Under the pieces are notes generated by a model. The model was not told the origin of the DNA. It saw only the letters and a list, made by a program, of their open reading frames with translations, and did no database searches. 64,000 bases of DNA from Vitis vinifera (Eukaryota; Streptophyta; Magnoliopsida; Vitales; Vitaceae): contig NC_081806.1 in NCBI RefSeq assembly GCF_030704535.1, positions 5,169,001-5,233,000 of the forward strand, read 5' to 3'. This document shows, piece by piece, positions 22,250-34,791 of the stretch. A program made the translations under genes and the position numbers. How positions within the stretch are numbered: position 1 is the stretch's first letter; each line of letters starts with the position of its first letter.

Positions 22250-24010
22250 AGCAAACTTGATAACCGGTAAAACAAGATCCTAGTCACTGGGTTTCTCACC
22301 AACTAGGCACCAAAGCAAGTTGCCCAAACTACAAGTAACAAATTTATCTAACCATTTGTTTAATGATGGAAAATAGAGAAATACTTCGAAGTGGTTCCTA
22401 ACAAATAAAGTCTTTGAACTCTCTATTTCCCCAATGTGCATCACTAGCAAGCTTATAATTGTGAAATCCAAAAGATTCAAAAAGAAAGAAAATCTAGGGT
22501 TTATTATTATGAACACTCTTAAAAAAAAATACAACATCATTAGGCTTTAAATAAACCTAATACAAAGGAATAAAGACTAACTTACCCTACTTCTAAAAGA
22601 AAAAGAGAATAATTCTAATATAATAAAAAAATAAGAAACAAAAATAGTAACTAAATAAAACTAATAATAAATAACTCTAACATCCCCCTACAAACTCATG
22701 ATGTGGCTACAAGAAGTATCGGTTGTTTGTTAACCAAAAACCAAAAACAAGGAAGTGGGTATGACTTAGTAAAAAAATCCACAATTTGCAAGGAAAAATG
22801 AATAAAAGACAAAGTGAGAGTGTGTATGCTAAAGGTGATGACGAGTAAGGTGTCAATCAATCTCGATATGCTTGACCTTTTCATAAAAGGTGGAGTTGTG
22901 AGTAATCTGAATAACACTTTTTTGTCACAATACATTGAAGTAGGACAAGGAAGAGAAACACACATATCAACAAGTAACCAAACCATCTCACTGGTGGTAG
23001 ACGTCATAGCACAATACTTAGCTTCTGTGGAAGATCAAGAAACAATAGTATATTTCTTGCACTTCCAATAAATAAGACAATCTCCAAAAAATATACAAAC
23101 TCCAATGGTAAACTTGCAATCTTCAAGATCACTAACCTAGTCAGCATCAAAATAGGCACGTAACTCTAAAGAAGAAGTCGATGAGAATAAAAGATTCTGA
23201 AACATAATGCCTTGGAGATATCATAAAATACGAATAACAATAGCCCAATGAACTACAATAGAGAAGCAACAAATTAACTAACAATATGAACAACATAAGC
23301 AAGATAAATCAAGTTGTCAACAATAATATGATATAAAGTAGGGTTTGGCAAAGGGTTACCATAAGAAGAAAAATACTGAACATTAACCTTAAGAGGAGTA
23401 TCAACAATCTTAGTATTAGTAAGGTGAGCTTGATTGAGAATATTAAATGTGTACTTAAACAGTAAAAGAAAATAACTTTTCAGAGAAGAGACTACTTCAA
23501 TGCCCAAAAAGTATCATAGAACACCTAAATCCTTTATTTCAAAACAGGAAGCCAAATTGGATTTCAACATTGCAATCATATCAATATCATCACCTGTAAT
23601 AATCATGTCATCAACATATAAAGAAAGAAAAATGCGACCTGCAAAGATGCACTTAAGAAAAAGTGCAAAATCATGATGACTAAGGTGAAAGTTAAAAGAA
23701 GTAAGCGCATCAAAGAACTTTGCAAACCAAGCACAAGGTGCTTGTTTGAGACTGTGTAAAACTTTCTTGAGCCTGTAAACTTTTCTAGGGTTATGAAAAA
23801 CTTTAGGAGAGAGGACCACGTAGACTTTTTTTTTTTTTTTTTTTTTAAGATCACCATTCAAGAAGGCATTTTTAACATTTAATTGAGATATATGCCACTA
23901 ATGAACAAAAGTAGCTGCAATAAGAGTATGAACAATAGTCACCTTTGTAACAAGAGCAAAAGTCTCCTCATAATTCAGGAGTAATAAGAGTACAAATATG
24001 TATGGATAAT
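22250..24010 (-). mobile_element. Decayed Copia retrotransposon (RT, RNase H, 3' LTR)
   Basis: On the minus strand, fragments in several frames read as Copia pol. First comes reverse transcriptase with YEETFALVTK, NVKNAFLNGDL, HSLKQAPCAWFAKFF and the catalytic YVDDMIITGDD (about 23960-23520). A linker follows (NTKIVDTPLKVN, DPTLY-like). RNase H has RAYFDAD, SSTEAKYCAMTSTTSEMVWL and IVDFFTKSYPL, ending about 22690. A polypurine tract (TTTGTAGGGGGA, 22684-22695) leads into an LTR that begins TGTTAGAGTT at 22682 and runs to lower coordinates; its far end is not resolved. Stops, frameshifts and a 22-A homopolymer that replaces part of RT (23826-23847) show it is inactive. Integrase, gag and the 5' LTR are absent. 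Confidence 0.88.
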
Positions 24011-24014
24011 AATG

Positions 24015-25110
24015 AGTTGTAGTATCATGTTCATTTCAAGTTGAGGTAAAAAATCGTAATTTTCACGACAAAATCCATTAAACACTATTAGTAAATGTAG
24101 TAAAGTTGTATGTGAATTGATGTGAGTAACTGATTAACATGATTCTAACTTGTTAAACTCGTTAACATGATTCTATTCCATTGCACATATTAATATGATT
24201 TTAACCATTTAACAAATTTAAAATTTAAAAATATATTATTGTAAAATATTTTTTAGTTAATTTTATTTTTTAAATATTAATTTGTTTAATTATTTACTTT
24301 TAATCATAATATGTTTAGAGTAAGGAAAGTAAATTAAAATTTTAATTTTACAATTATTTATTATTCTATTTAATGTTTTAATTATAAAATATGATAAATC
24401 TTTATAATGAAATATATAAAATTGTACTTAATTATTCAAAAAATTTAACTACATGATATTTAAAATTTTAAAAAAATATAATCTTAATAAATTTGAATAT
24501 ATAAAATTAATAAATTTTATATTGATTAAAGGGTCATAAACAAGCTTCATCATTTTTATACTATTAAATAAATGGTTAAATAGATCACAAATGGGTTAGC
24601 CAAGTAAAACAAACAAATATGATCCACTAAAATTCGTATTGGTTTCGAGATATGTTATCATATCATATCAAAATTACCATCAATACTTATTAATATAGAA
24701 AACATTTTATCCAATAATTTTTACTTGAAGGAATATTTAATACAATTTAAAAACACCCTCTTCCTCTCCTTCTCAATAAGGTAGAATTCAAAGTGACCAA
24801 CATTATAACATTTTTAGTTGCAGGAATAATCAACCTGTTTTCTTACTTGCTTTCTAGTTCTATATGGCACATTCCTCATGCTGGAATCACATCTTCTGAA
24901 GGTAATGAAAATGTTGGCTTCTTTTTACATACTATCATCGACCCAGCAATAGAGTTCAAATCAAAAGCAGGGAAACAAAATAAACAAGCAATTGCAGTGC
25001 AAAGAAACAAAACAGCACAATGTTCAACTTTTGTTAGTGGATCTATATAAGGAAATTGATCCAAAAGGGTTTCTGAAAAGGGCAAAATTCTTCAACAAGA
25101 ATTTGCTTTT
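24015..25110. other. AT-rich intergenic DNA and LDH 3' flank
   Basis: Low-complexity AT-rich DNA to about 24740, then a less biased stretch next to the LDH stop codon that should include the LDH 3' untranslated region. The ORFs at 24793-25085 lie on opposite strands and match nothing I know. Confidence 0.4.
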
Positions 25111-25115
25111 GATCC

Positions 25116-26778
25116 TCAAAGTCCCAACTGATTCTGAACCTCCAGGATGGTCTTAGCCGAGTCTCTAAGCCTTTGTGCCTCCTCGTCAGTTAGATGCACA
25201 TTGGTCACACCCAAAATCCCACCCCTGCCCAGCTGTGCTGGCAAGCTCAAGAACACATCACCACCTTCAATGCCGTAGAACCCCTTTGCAAGGACTGAGA
25301 CAGGATGGATCCTTCTCTGATTTCTAAGTATGCTGCGAGCCAAGCTAGCCGCCGAGTACCCAATTGCCCACGATGTGTAGCCCTTGAGACTGATCACCTC
25401 ATATGCACTGTCTATAACCGCTTTGTGAATGTTCTCTAGTGTTTCTTTCTCATAGGCAATTTGCTGCTTCTCTAAGAAACTCAGCACGGGCACTCCCCCG
25501 ACACTAATACTCGACCATAGCGCCACTGAGCTGTCACCATGCTCCCCAACAATATAGGCCTGCACCAATTTTACAAGGATTGCATATGGTAAGGTGTAAG
25601 AGTAGTGTATACGTAATCATGAACCATGTTAGTTTTTTATGAACATTAGCATGGTCTTAAAAGCAACAACTAAAGATTATAATGCTAATGATAGCTGACA
25701 TATAAGACGGTGAGGCCATTGTTTATCATTGAACATCCAGTGAGATTCCCTACACCCACCCTGAATTCTAGGGACAATATACTAACCTCAGTGGCCTTAG
25801 TGGAAAGCTGCAACTAAGAAACAGGAACCTGCCCACTAAGGAATAGAATATGGAGATTTTCATTACAAAATTTCTACCTTTAATGCTGTTTGGTGGATTT
25901 GGTTGTGGAGAGTGTATGGGAACCAAAATGAATTTTTCTTTTCTTTCTTTTTTCAATTTTTTTCTTCTCAACACTCATATTTGAAAGGGCTATTTTCTAT
26001 TTTAAAAATACTTTTTCTCAGAAAATATTGGCAGAAAAGCAAACACTTTAAATGAAGGTCTAATTTGCTCTCCTCCTTGACCAAGCATCGATGCTCAAAT
26101 CCAATCTAAGTTTGCTATGTTTCTAAAAACAATCGGCCAAAGCATCAGGTACAAAAGCGAGAAATTCACCTGCACATCCTGAGCGTTGACGTCGAGATGA
26201 TCGGCGATGAGAAACCGAAACCTCGATGAATCAAGATTCGTGCCCGACCCAAGAACCCGATTTGACGGGAACCCGGAAAGCTTCCAAGCAACATAAGTTA
26301 AAATATCCACCGGATTCGAAACGATCAGGAGGATCGAATCGGGCGAGTACTTGGCAAGCGGGGGCACAATGCGAGAAAACAGACTCACGTTTCGCTGCAG
26401 CAAGTTCAGCCTGGACTCGCCGGCTATCTGCCGAGCTCCGGCCGTGACAATGCAGAGATCGGATCCGGCGGTGATGGCGTAGTCCACGGAGGCGTGGATC
26501 TTGGTGCGGGGCAAGAATGCGGCGGCATGCTGGAGATCGAGCATCTCACCGCGGAGCTTATCGGCGTTAACGTCGACGAGGGCGAGCTCGTCGACGAGGT
26601 CTTGGGTGAGTATAGTTTGGGCGATAGCCATGCCGACGTTGCCCACTCCGATGACGGAGACCTTGGTGTGGCGCTTGGTAGGTGAGGGCGGGGCTGTTTG
26701 CTGGATGGGTTTGAAGAAGGCTTGGGTGAGGTCCAGGCCTCCTGGGCCTAAGGACGATGCTGAACCACTCTTGTGCAT
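25116..26778 (-). CDS. LDH: L-lactate dehydrogenase
   Basis: Two exons, 26778-26170 (203 codons) and 25559-25116 (147 plus TGA), separated by a 610-bp intron (donor GTGAAT, acceptor TGCAG, phase 0). The 350-residue product has the normal plant LDH length. It interconverts pyruvate plus NADH and L-lactate plus NAD+ in the cytosol, chiefly under low oxygen. The Rossmann motif GVGNVG is at residues 44-49. The cofactor-binding Asp lies in LVDV (69). The substrate loop is [16 protein letters not shown], followed by [12 protein letters not shown] and [20 protein letters not shown] with catalytic His210 opens exon 2. All key residues are intact. Exon 1 is GC-rich compared with the flanks. Malate dehydrogenase is a poorer fit because of the ARQ loop and the GSGTNLD motif. 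Confidence 0.96.
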
Positions 26779-26847
26779 GTTGCTCTCTCTTTCTCTCCCA
26801 ACTAGTCTTGTCTTGGTGTATGTTGCAGTTGCAGAGAGGTTTTAGGG

Positions 26848-26857
26848 CTTTATAACC
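26848..26857 (-). promoter_or_regulatory. TATA box of LDH
   Basis: Minus strand GGTTATAAAG about 70 bp upstream of the LDH ATG, followed by a CT-rich leader. A sensible core-promoter position. Confidence 0.55.
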
Positions 26858-26859
26858 TG

Positions 26860-27937
26860 AGAGGAATAGGAAAGTGGTACCGTGGGATCATGGCTCCATG
26901 GGGTGGTGCCCATTTGGCTTTTCCACGGTCAGCACGATCGATGACCCTACGTTGTTTGTTTCCTGTCAATTTAATTGATTCGCGTCAACAATTTCTTCAA
27001 CAACTAACATTATTTATTAACTTTGAAAAAAAGGAAAAAGAAAATAAAAACCATGGCCATATCTAGAAGAGGAAGACTGTACGATGACTGGTCTCCACTT
27101 CGCCTTTCTTGGGGCACACACAAGCACAATCCAATCTGTGGGCTGCAACCGGGTTTCCAGACTTGCAGCACAATTCCTGAGACTCTTGTACCTTTTTCCT
27201 CCTTTTCCTTTGAAAAGTAATCATCTTTAAACCCACAACCTGTTCCTCCTTTCTAGAACACGAATTCGTGTTTTCAAAGCATAATCACATTCTCCTTCCC
27301 GAAATTCTAGTTCCTTGGGAGGCCACCTGATTTTTAAATTAAATTTCCCAAACACAATTTTAAAATTTTCATTTAAGATTGCGTCCTATTATTTTGAATT
27401 AATGTTTATACTGTTGGAAAAAGATGTTTTTTAAAAAATAAAAATAAAAATAAATCATGATATCTTGATGTATAATTTTGAAATAAAATTTAAAATATGT
27501 ATAAATAATTAAAGACTTAAATAGGTTTATTATTTTATTCTTAATATTAATTGATTAGGTCACATGAAATTACAGTTATATTTATGTATATTTGTTACAA
27601 ATATTTTATTTACAATATAGTTTAACCTTTTATAATTAAATAGATTAATTTTTAAAATATGATTTGTAAGTACTTTAAATATATGACGTATTATTAAATA
27701 ATTGAAAATGTAATTATGGTACTAAACAATAATAATTGTATAAATTTCAAAAAAAGACAGAAAAAAAAAAAGGTCCGATCTAAGCAGTCGACGTTGATCA
27801 TGACCCTTGGCTGGCTTGGATTGACTTCCAACCGGTCTGTGAGATTCAAAGACTATCAGCCGTCTGATCATCCAACTTCAAAGTCATCATAGGAAGTTCT
27901 CAGAGCCCGCACATACAGAGCCCTCCAGCATCCGCCA
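26860..27937. other. Shared upstream region between LDH (-) and the YbaK-domain gene (+)
   Basis: Divergent promoter region of about 1.1 kb: moderately complex next to LDH, then AT-rich from 27330 to 27770. No TATA box is obvious for the plus-strand gene. No other gene is seen. Confidence 0.5.
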
Positions 27938-30900
27938 ATGGAAGCGCTAGAGGAACTGGAGAGGGTTCAAAACCGAGTCCTCCAACGAATAGCAAGCCTA
28001 GAGCTCTCTCTTCTCCCTCAACGATTCGCTGACACCCTATCCGTCTCTTCTCCAGCTCAAATTTCCGACGCCAATGGCGACACAGAAGCGCGCCTCTCTG
28101 CGATTCTTCGAGCCAACAACGTCCGCGATTTCGCATTCAAGAGAGTGCCCTTCGATTACTATGACTGGCCGATCGAAGCCCGGCGAGACATCCTCGGCGC
28201 CCCCTCCGTCCACCATCTCTGCAAAAGCATCGTTCTTGTACGTTTAATCTCCCACTTTTTCTTTATTTTCCAACTATCGAATTGCATCAATTTCAATCCT
28301 TTTTGTCCAATTTCTAGCTTATATTATCGTGCTTGGGGAATTTTGGCTCTGAGATTATAACCTTAGGATACGAGATTCGAAATTTCCATTTATTTATTCA
28401 TATACTGCAAACTTGTCGTTTAACATTTAATTTTGGGAGAATGGGTTTTCGATAGGTAGATTGAGGCGGAATATATGGAAGCTAGGTTTAATGGAGATTG
28501 GTGGTCAAGAGATGAGCATTTTCGTTATCATGGATTGAAGGGGACTTTACTAGTGGATATAGAGCACGGTGGGTAAAGTGGGAAATCTCCAGAATGATGT
28601 GTTATTGATGAATAGCTATCAAATTAGGAAACTGCTGCAGCATGTCTGGAAAATAAAATGTAGCTGAGAGTTTCAGGGCTATGAAGGGGGATGTAATGGC
28701 GAATGGTTTTGGCTGAAGAAACTACTCCAAAATAGAAAAAGAAATTGGAGAAAGGATTCATGCATCAAACTCCAAGTAGTTGGGATAAGGTTTTATTGAC
28801 TTTGGTTTTTGTATGGAGATTAATAATGAATATAAATGCTCTAGAGTATATGATAGTGAACTTAAAGGGTGTTGCAAAAAGGGAGTTTGGATGCAGAAAT
28901 AACTCTGTTTTCTTGTTTTTTTGAAATGATGCAAGTATGTATGTGCCAAGTATTCTTTCTGATACAATGAAATCAAGGAAAAATTGGTGGGGAAAGTTAG
29001 ATCTTGGTTTTTCTGATCGTTAATAAATGTATTGCTGTGACAATATGAGATTTATTTTTGAGACTAGTGCATGACTGAAATATATGTGTTTCATCTTTTC
29101 CAACATTTCTAAATGATTTGGTTAAATTAGTTATAAAAATGAAAATTTGATCAAACAGGATTGGATATCATGAAAATTAGTGTTGACCATGCCTTTAAAT
29201 GCTTTGTATTGTTCATCCAAAGTATATATTACAAACCTTTACTTAGGATTCATGCATATCTTTTACATGACTAGTTCGTGGATAATTAATTTTTCTCTTT
29301 TTGCTAGTGCTGGAGCTAAGATTCTTTATTTTTCCTGTTTGCTTTTTTTTTTTTCCCTCTCAGGTCAATACTCAAGCTCCATCCAATGTTACTGACTGTA
29401 GTGACCGCAACAATTCAAAGTATTATATCGTTGTTGTTCAGGTACCCCAATTTCAATCCATCCCTTTATTTTATGCGTCTAACCTCCCGGCTGAACTATC
29501 TGACCTTACATTTTCTTTATTGTAGTATACTGCTAGATTCAATGCTGAAACTGTGAAGAATTTTCTGTATTCACTCAACAATGGCAAGATACCAAAGAAG
29601 AAATTCAACTGTAAGTTGGTGTCTGCTAAAGGTCAAGAAGTTTCCCAAAAGTTTCAACCTAAGATTTTCTTTTATTCAAATATGGATTCGTACAACTATT
29701 CAGAAAGGTTACCAATGCTTAAAATCTGGACTAAACTGCCCATTCTGATATGATCTTGAACCATGATGCTTAGTCCAAGCTCAGCTTGTTGTACAGGATG
29801 AACTTCAGACAGAGTTTTGGTCAGTCTGATCAAAATGGTGTTTACAAATAGATAGTGGCACTGCTATCAATCTAGCTTTAATCCAAGAAATGATTTAAGT
29901 TAAAATTAAATTCCAACCAACTCATACTGATTATTTTATTCTAAAATAGCATCTTTACGAGTAACGTAAACATAGCAAATATGTATGTGATGTTCTATTC
30001 TCAGCTAGGCTGAATGAACTTCAAGCCAACCTGAGTATCTGAACACAAATTTGGCCTCATCTTGGCCCAACTCAAATTACAGCTTAGTGCAAAAAAATTT
30101 GATGAATAATTACGTATTGTATGAGTTCTGTTCAATTTCTCAAATAGTTGACCTCCCCTGCTCATAATTTTCATAGCTTGCCATGTATATCCTCATATTT
30201 TCATGATATCATGAATTGTGAATGGTCAAAACTGAAGGTTCCAGGGATGAAATGTCAACAAGTGATTATTGTTTCACACCATGATGAAATTTTCATCCTT
30301 GCAATTATATTTTGATAACAAGAAGTTAAATCATGAAACATGATCTAAATCCTCTCAATTATTTGATACACAAACATATATTTTCCTTATAATTATGCTG
30401 CCTGTGTCAGTAATTGTTAGCTAAGAATGGAAATCATGCACATGATTTGAACGAGGAGATATTAATAACTGGGCACAAGGAGTTGTTGTCCATTTTAGAC
30501 AGGAACATAAGGTGTTGAGAAATGAAGATGTACATTGATTGAGGGAAACAGACAAGCGATACAATAAATAATGACAAGCCATAAACTGCTCTTGCAAGGA
30601 CTTCAACTTGTATCGCTAGTTATGGTGATGTTTTCATTACTTGTAAAGCTTTTCAAATCAGGGGTATGTTTGTGCACATTTCTTTGTCCACTCTATGGTC
30701 TAATTGTGTTTTTGTATCCATTATTTTTATTGCAAGAAATACAACTTATGTCCCTTATTATGGTGATATGTTCATTATTTAATAAAATTTTCAAAATTGG
30801 TTTACTTTTTGCATATTCCTTCATCCTCTTTATGATCTACCATTGTTTTTTGAGTGAACAAGAACACCAATGTGGCTGAATCTTTATAAATTTTGGTATG

Positions 30901-32569
30901 TAGTACTCTGTTACTATGCTTTTCTTGTTTGTTCATGCACCAAAGGAGTGGATCTAACTTTGTAATTTTGGCAGACTTAAATGAACAGTTGATGCCTTAT
31001 AATGGTTAGATTAATCTTTGAATTGTTCTAACCATGAAGGTGATGACAATTGTTATCTTATACAGTGAGGCTTGCTCCTGAGGAGTCATCACAGAAATTG
31101 ACTGGATATGAGCACAATGGGGTGACATGTATTGGCATGAAAACCGACATTCCGGTAATTAATATTTCTTCTTTGGGACATGTTTAGTGTCTGGTAATGA
31201 AATTCTTATATCTTTCCCTGGCATTTGAAATGAGTCACCTTATTGTAATTGAATCTGCTCCTTCCTAACATGTATCATTTTCTGGAATTCATCAACTGTG
31301 CATTTTTTCCTGAAGTTTTTCGTTGGTCATGCATACATCCCAAAATTAACTCATAAGTCATAAGTCGGAATTTGAAATATAATAGGACTAGCAGAAACAG
31401 CAAAAAGGAAATCGAACTCCTGACAAGAATTAGTGGTTCATTTCTTCTTCTGGACTTATTAATATGCTTCTGAATATTATAGATTATGAAAATGCATTCT
31501 TATGATGCATATTTTCTGGACAGTCCCACTTCAGTGTTGTATCCTGCTTGCTAGCTTGAACATGGGGGCCCCTGAGGTTTGATTGCCTGGGTTGGGTACT
31601 GATCCCTCTCTTGCCTACAGCCAGTGACTTGTTTATATAAAATAAATATTCATAGAGATCAATGTTTGGGTTATGATCCTTTACCTGAGTCTGGTATCTA
31701 ATATAGTGGTCCACTATTTTGTTATCTGCGTAAATGATTATGTGCACGTATACCATTACAGGGTAGTACTTCATAGTTAGTGCCATCCTTTATCTTTCCA
31801 TTTGCTGATGGTAACCTTGAGGTCTCGTATAGTTGCAGCAATTAGTGTGCATGGTTTTGGTATTTTGTGTTAAACATTAGATGCCTTCTGAATTTGGCTA
31901 ACTGTATAAAGTTTGTCAGTTTTATTGCATCAGAATTATTTATATTTAACATCTGATGCAGAGTAGAAAAACCATTGCTTAAGGGTTGAATATAACTTGT
32001 TAACAAATCTTGGACTAACAATAGTGAAATTCATCCACATGGAGTTGCAAGTGAATTGAAAATTCTTGACATCCAAAAGTGAAAAAACAAGCTTAGAATG
32101 GCCACAAGAAATCCATGCAGGTGCAAGTTTCTTTCTTTATTTTTTATTCATAAGTGAAAACCCGTGCTTTGACCATGTCTCGTATGAGGGTGTTAACATA
32201 ATGTAGCAAGTAGTTGAAGTTCTGAGTTAGAAGAATGGACGATGATAGTTTTATTTTCATTAGACGGTGGGCAAAATAAGAAATGTTCTATCATGTAAAT
32301 GGTTAAATTTAAAATTAAGTCACTTTTCTTTTGTAATTGCTGGAGGCCAGAGCACAATTGAACAACATGTAGTACTATCTAATTGATTCATGATAATCAC
32401 AATGTAAAGTGTGGCTGGATTTCAGGTGATTTTGGATGAAGCAATTGTAAAGCTTGATTCCAATTTCTTCTGGTTAGGAGGTGGGGAGATTGATCTGAAG
32501 CTGGGGATCAAGACTTCTGAATTCATTAACTTTGTTAAACCTTTCATTGTCAGCTGTAGTGGTATTTAA
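27938..32569 (+). CDS. YbaK / aminoacyl-tRNA editing-domain protein
   Basis: Five exons join in frame: 27938-28237, 29364-29441, 29526-29610, 31066-31154 and 32426-32569 (ending TAA). They give 231 residues. All introns are GT-AG (donors GTACGT, GTACCC, GTAAGT, GTAATT). Residues 1-60 are a helical lead-in (MEALEELERVQNRVLQRI...). The rest fits the YbaK/EbsC-like fold, with NVRDFAFKRVP, then HHLCKSIVLVN, KYYIVVVQ, GYEHNGVTCIGMKTDIPVI and LDSNFFWLGGGEIDLKLGI, the last being the closing strand and glycine-rich motif of this domain. Relatives hydrolyse mischarged aminoacyl-tRNA in trans; the substrate of this plant type is not evident. A standalone domain, not fused to a synthetase. Assignment is by recalled similarity. 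Confidence 0.87.
30592..30852. repeat. Diverged tandem duplication in intron 3 of the YbaK-domain gene
   Basis: Two units of about 138 bp share order and many words: TGCAAG..., ACAACTT.., TTATGGTGAT..TTCATTA, TTTCAAA.T, CATTTCTTTGTCC versus CATATTCCTTCATCC, CTATGGTCTA versus TTATGATCTA, and TTGTGTTTTT versus TTGTTTTTTG. Old, non-coding. Confidence 0.55.
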
Positions 32570-34791
32570 TTTCCCCAAAGATCCACAACTCTTTGGAATG
32601 GAACCGCTCGACTGAGACGATGGAATGGAATCTCTTAAACGTGATGATGTCAAGGAAGATGATCTCATGATGGACCTTTCTCCTTTTGGGGTCCAATTCT
32701 AGGATTTTGGTAATGATTAAAGCAGGAAATTTTGCTTTACATATATTTATTTTTAGTTAGTTTTTGGATGTTGAAAATTCATTCGAGAGTTTTGTAGTTT
32801 AATTGTTATATTCATCGACTTGCACGACAAAACGTAACGTGATAATTTCTTTATTTTGATGGAAAATTACAATATTGAGTCACGGGCTGAAATTAAGTAA
32901 CTAGCCCTAAGATAATATTAAGAGTCTATTTGATAATAATTTTAGGAATATCTTCAAACCTTTTTAGCATTCGAAAATTTTTATCAAGAGTTATTTTCAA
33001 GTGTGAGGAAGGCTATAAGTGCCTTTTATCATTGCCAAACCAACTTTAAATTAAATTATGATTTAATAATGTTTATTGAAATGTTAAGGTTGTTTGATAA
33101 TTATTATTATTTTTAAATTTTTTTAAATATTAAGTAGAAATATTTTCTTTTCTTCACATTAAGTAACGGGTGAATAAGAGAAGAATGAGACATGGATGAT
33201 TAAAATAAATGATATTGAGATTTTAAAAAATTTATTTATTCTAAGTTATTATTTTTAAATTTTTAGTTATAATATTAATTTATTTTATTAAACATAATGT
33301 AGTTAATGATTTAAATTAAGTTATGAAAAGTCTTTTTATAATGCTTTTAGAAAATACTTTTAACATAAAAGTTGTTTTTAATAAAAAAATAATTGAACTT
33401 CGATAAAATTTTAAAAAGTTGAGAAGTCACTTATAGTATTTTTTGGAGAAATATTTTAATAAATAATTATTAAAAAAATGCTTTTAGAGAAACTACTTAA
33501 GATGATAATACGTTCAAACCTACTAAAAGTTTATTTGTTAGTAATATTAAAAAAATATTTCTAACATTTCCTTTTCAATATTTAAAAATAAATTTTTGAT
33601 AAAAATTTTTAAGTGCTGTAAAGATTAGAAATACTTCCTATGATGAGTATCATATGAATGTGAATCTCATAGATACCTTCTTAACCTTGGATGAAAGGAC
33701 CGATGTAGGGCAGTAAAATTGTTCATTTTGTTGCTCCTAAGTGGTCGAATATCAATAATAAAGTAATTATGTACTGAACAAAATGTGGTCAAGACCAACA
33801 AATAGGCATTGTCTTGCTGGCGTTAGGGCCCAGCTCATGGAACTTAATGGGCTCTGTTCCCACATTTAAGATGTACACCTGTTTTAGGCAAGAGCATCAT
33901 AGAGGGCTCTAGGACAATTTCTCTGCGCCTATCTTATAGGTAGTAAGCTTCATCAACTCTTGAGAACAGTTGGGATTTATCATTCTCCCGGGTGAAAGAA
34001 AATAAATAACAAACTAACAATTTTCATGGCAGTCAAGGTCGTATTCCAATGTAAAATTCAAGAGAAAGTTCTTTGCTAAATCTGTAAGTTGAAGCTTCTA
34101 TCCTTCTAACTAGTCTGTCAATAGAAGAATTAGGATGAAAGTGATGAATTTTAAAAATTTTAGGACTGCATATCAGAATGTATTTATCTATAAACTAGCT
34201 TATTGTCTATGGCCTCTGCAAATCAAGTTTACTGGTAGCTAATGCTGCTTCCTGAGTTAATTTTCTGCTTCTGAAAGGTGTTGTCTTTAAGAATTTCAGG
34301 GAGATCTATTTCCAGAGCTGATATTTTTCTTGGATGGGCTTTATTTTCTGGCAGGCCATGAAAAATAACAGTTGTATAATCGAGACAAAGTGCAGAAACT
34401 AACAGAAAACTGCCAGAACGGACCAACTAACTCATTTACAGCCATGGACACACATGTTTCTTCTTTGATTCAAAGATATCATTTAAAAAAATACATGCAT
34501 ACAAATTTAAGGGACCCCATCCATCTTCCTCACTTCAATCTCACCAGCTAGCTAATTAAAAAAGGACGATGATATTTTGTCTAGGGTTTTTGAGGATCAA
34601 GAGAAGACTCCTTTGTCAAGGCCATTAATTTCTGTCATACTAATTCTTCTCATAATCATGACTAAATGCCTTCGACGAGTGAGTCTTATCTTGCATTATC
34701 AAAAGCCTCTTCTTGAAAAACAGTCTCAAAAAAGGGAGAAATTAAAATACATGAGCTTGTCCATTTAGCTGCGTATAAAAAGATTGATCAT
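32570..34791. other. 3' flank and AT-rich intergenic DNA
   Basis: Begins with the 3' untranslated region of the YbaK-domain gene. 32890-33620 is very AT-rich with MITE-like composition (GTCTATTTGATAAT at the left) but no paired ends that I can prove. 33640-34500 is more complex but without supported genes. Confidence 0.4.

Noticed and set aside
25116-26778. Malate dehydrogenase
   Set aside because: The substrate loop ARQIAGESR and the GSGTNLD motif are those of L-lactate dehydrogenase.
26494-26845. Plus-strand ORFs of 63 and 114 codons
   Set aside because: They are the complement of LDH exon 1, whose GC-rich codons leave the opposite strand open.
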